The notes beneath the pieces are model-generated. The model searched no databases and had not been told where the DNA came from. It was given only the letters and a program-made list of their open reading frames with translations. Positions 15,130 through 15,203 of a stretch of 15,203 nt of DNA are shown piece after piece. Source of the stretch: Chitinophagaceae bacterium (GTDB taxonomy: Bacteria > Bacteroidota > Bacteroidia > Chitinophagales > UBA10324). Both the position numbers and the translations under genes were made by a program. The stretch lies in NCBI GenBank assembly GCA_023251195.1, contig JAHEZG010000046.1, forward strand, positions 1,136 to 16,338. The letters run 5' to 3'. Numbering within the stretch: position 1 is the stretch's first letter; each line of letters opens with the position of its first letter.

Positions 15130-15203
15130 GTCTTCAAATAAAAAACAACTATGGCGGTGGATGATTCAATCACTTATACTATTCTCCACAACGATTTGTT
15201 TGA

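Overview
The window looks like chromosomal DNA from a member of the Bacteroidota. It is AT-rich and rich in A/T runs. Shine-Dalgarno sequences are largely absent, and two sites match the Bacteroidota -7 promoter element TAnnTTTG. It also encodes a secreted protein with a putative type IX secretion sorting domain and a GH3/beta-lactamase fusion of a kind typical of that phylum. The genus cannot be told from this sequence alone. All eleven credible genes lie on the minus strand, so transcription runs from right to left. I see no tRNA, rRNA, CRISPR array, transposase or attachment site, and no gene-free stretch exceeds 300 bases.

Right part (about 8.5-15.2 kb). In transcription order this holds a 988-residue exported GH3 glycosidase/serine hydrolase fusion and a 427-residue probable outer-membrane beta-barrel protein. 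A 228-bp intergenic region with a small palindrome and a degenerate repeat-like segment follows. Then come scpA (chromosome condensation) and, 22 bp further on, a secreted SGNH-type esterase with a PKD domain. These are mostly ordinary envelope and housekeeping genes.

Left part (1-8.5 kb). This is a tightly packed seven-gene operon for a surface glycan. The order is PIG-L deacetylase, glycosyltransferase, HisH-like glutaminase, HisF-like synthase, a three-module giant (N-acetyl sugar amidotransferase plus two glycosyltransferases), a FemAB/GNAT-like acyl- or aminoacyl-transferase and a SAM methyltransferase. Gaps range from 18 bp down to ATGA overlaps. The HisH/HisF/WbpG-type trio is the known ammonia-channelling machine that turns an N-acetyl sugar into an acetamidino sugar, as in Pseudomonas O-antigen (WbpG/HisH2/HisF2) and the Campylobacter and Legionella pathways. 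The HisF-like protein lacks the first catalytic aspartate of real HisF, which fits this role and argues against histidine synthesis.

The most notable feature is the 1177-residue protein that joins the amidotransferase to two paralogous glycosyltransferases, while a third close paralogue sits alone in the same operon. My inference is that the operon makes an amidino-sugar, transfers it together with other sugars, and decorates the glycan by deacetylation, acylation and methylation. The operon may continue past the left edge.
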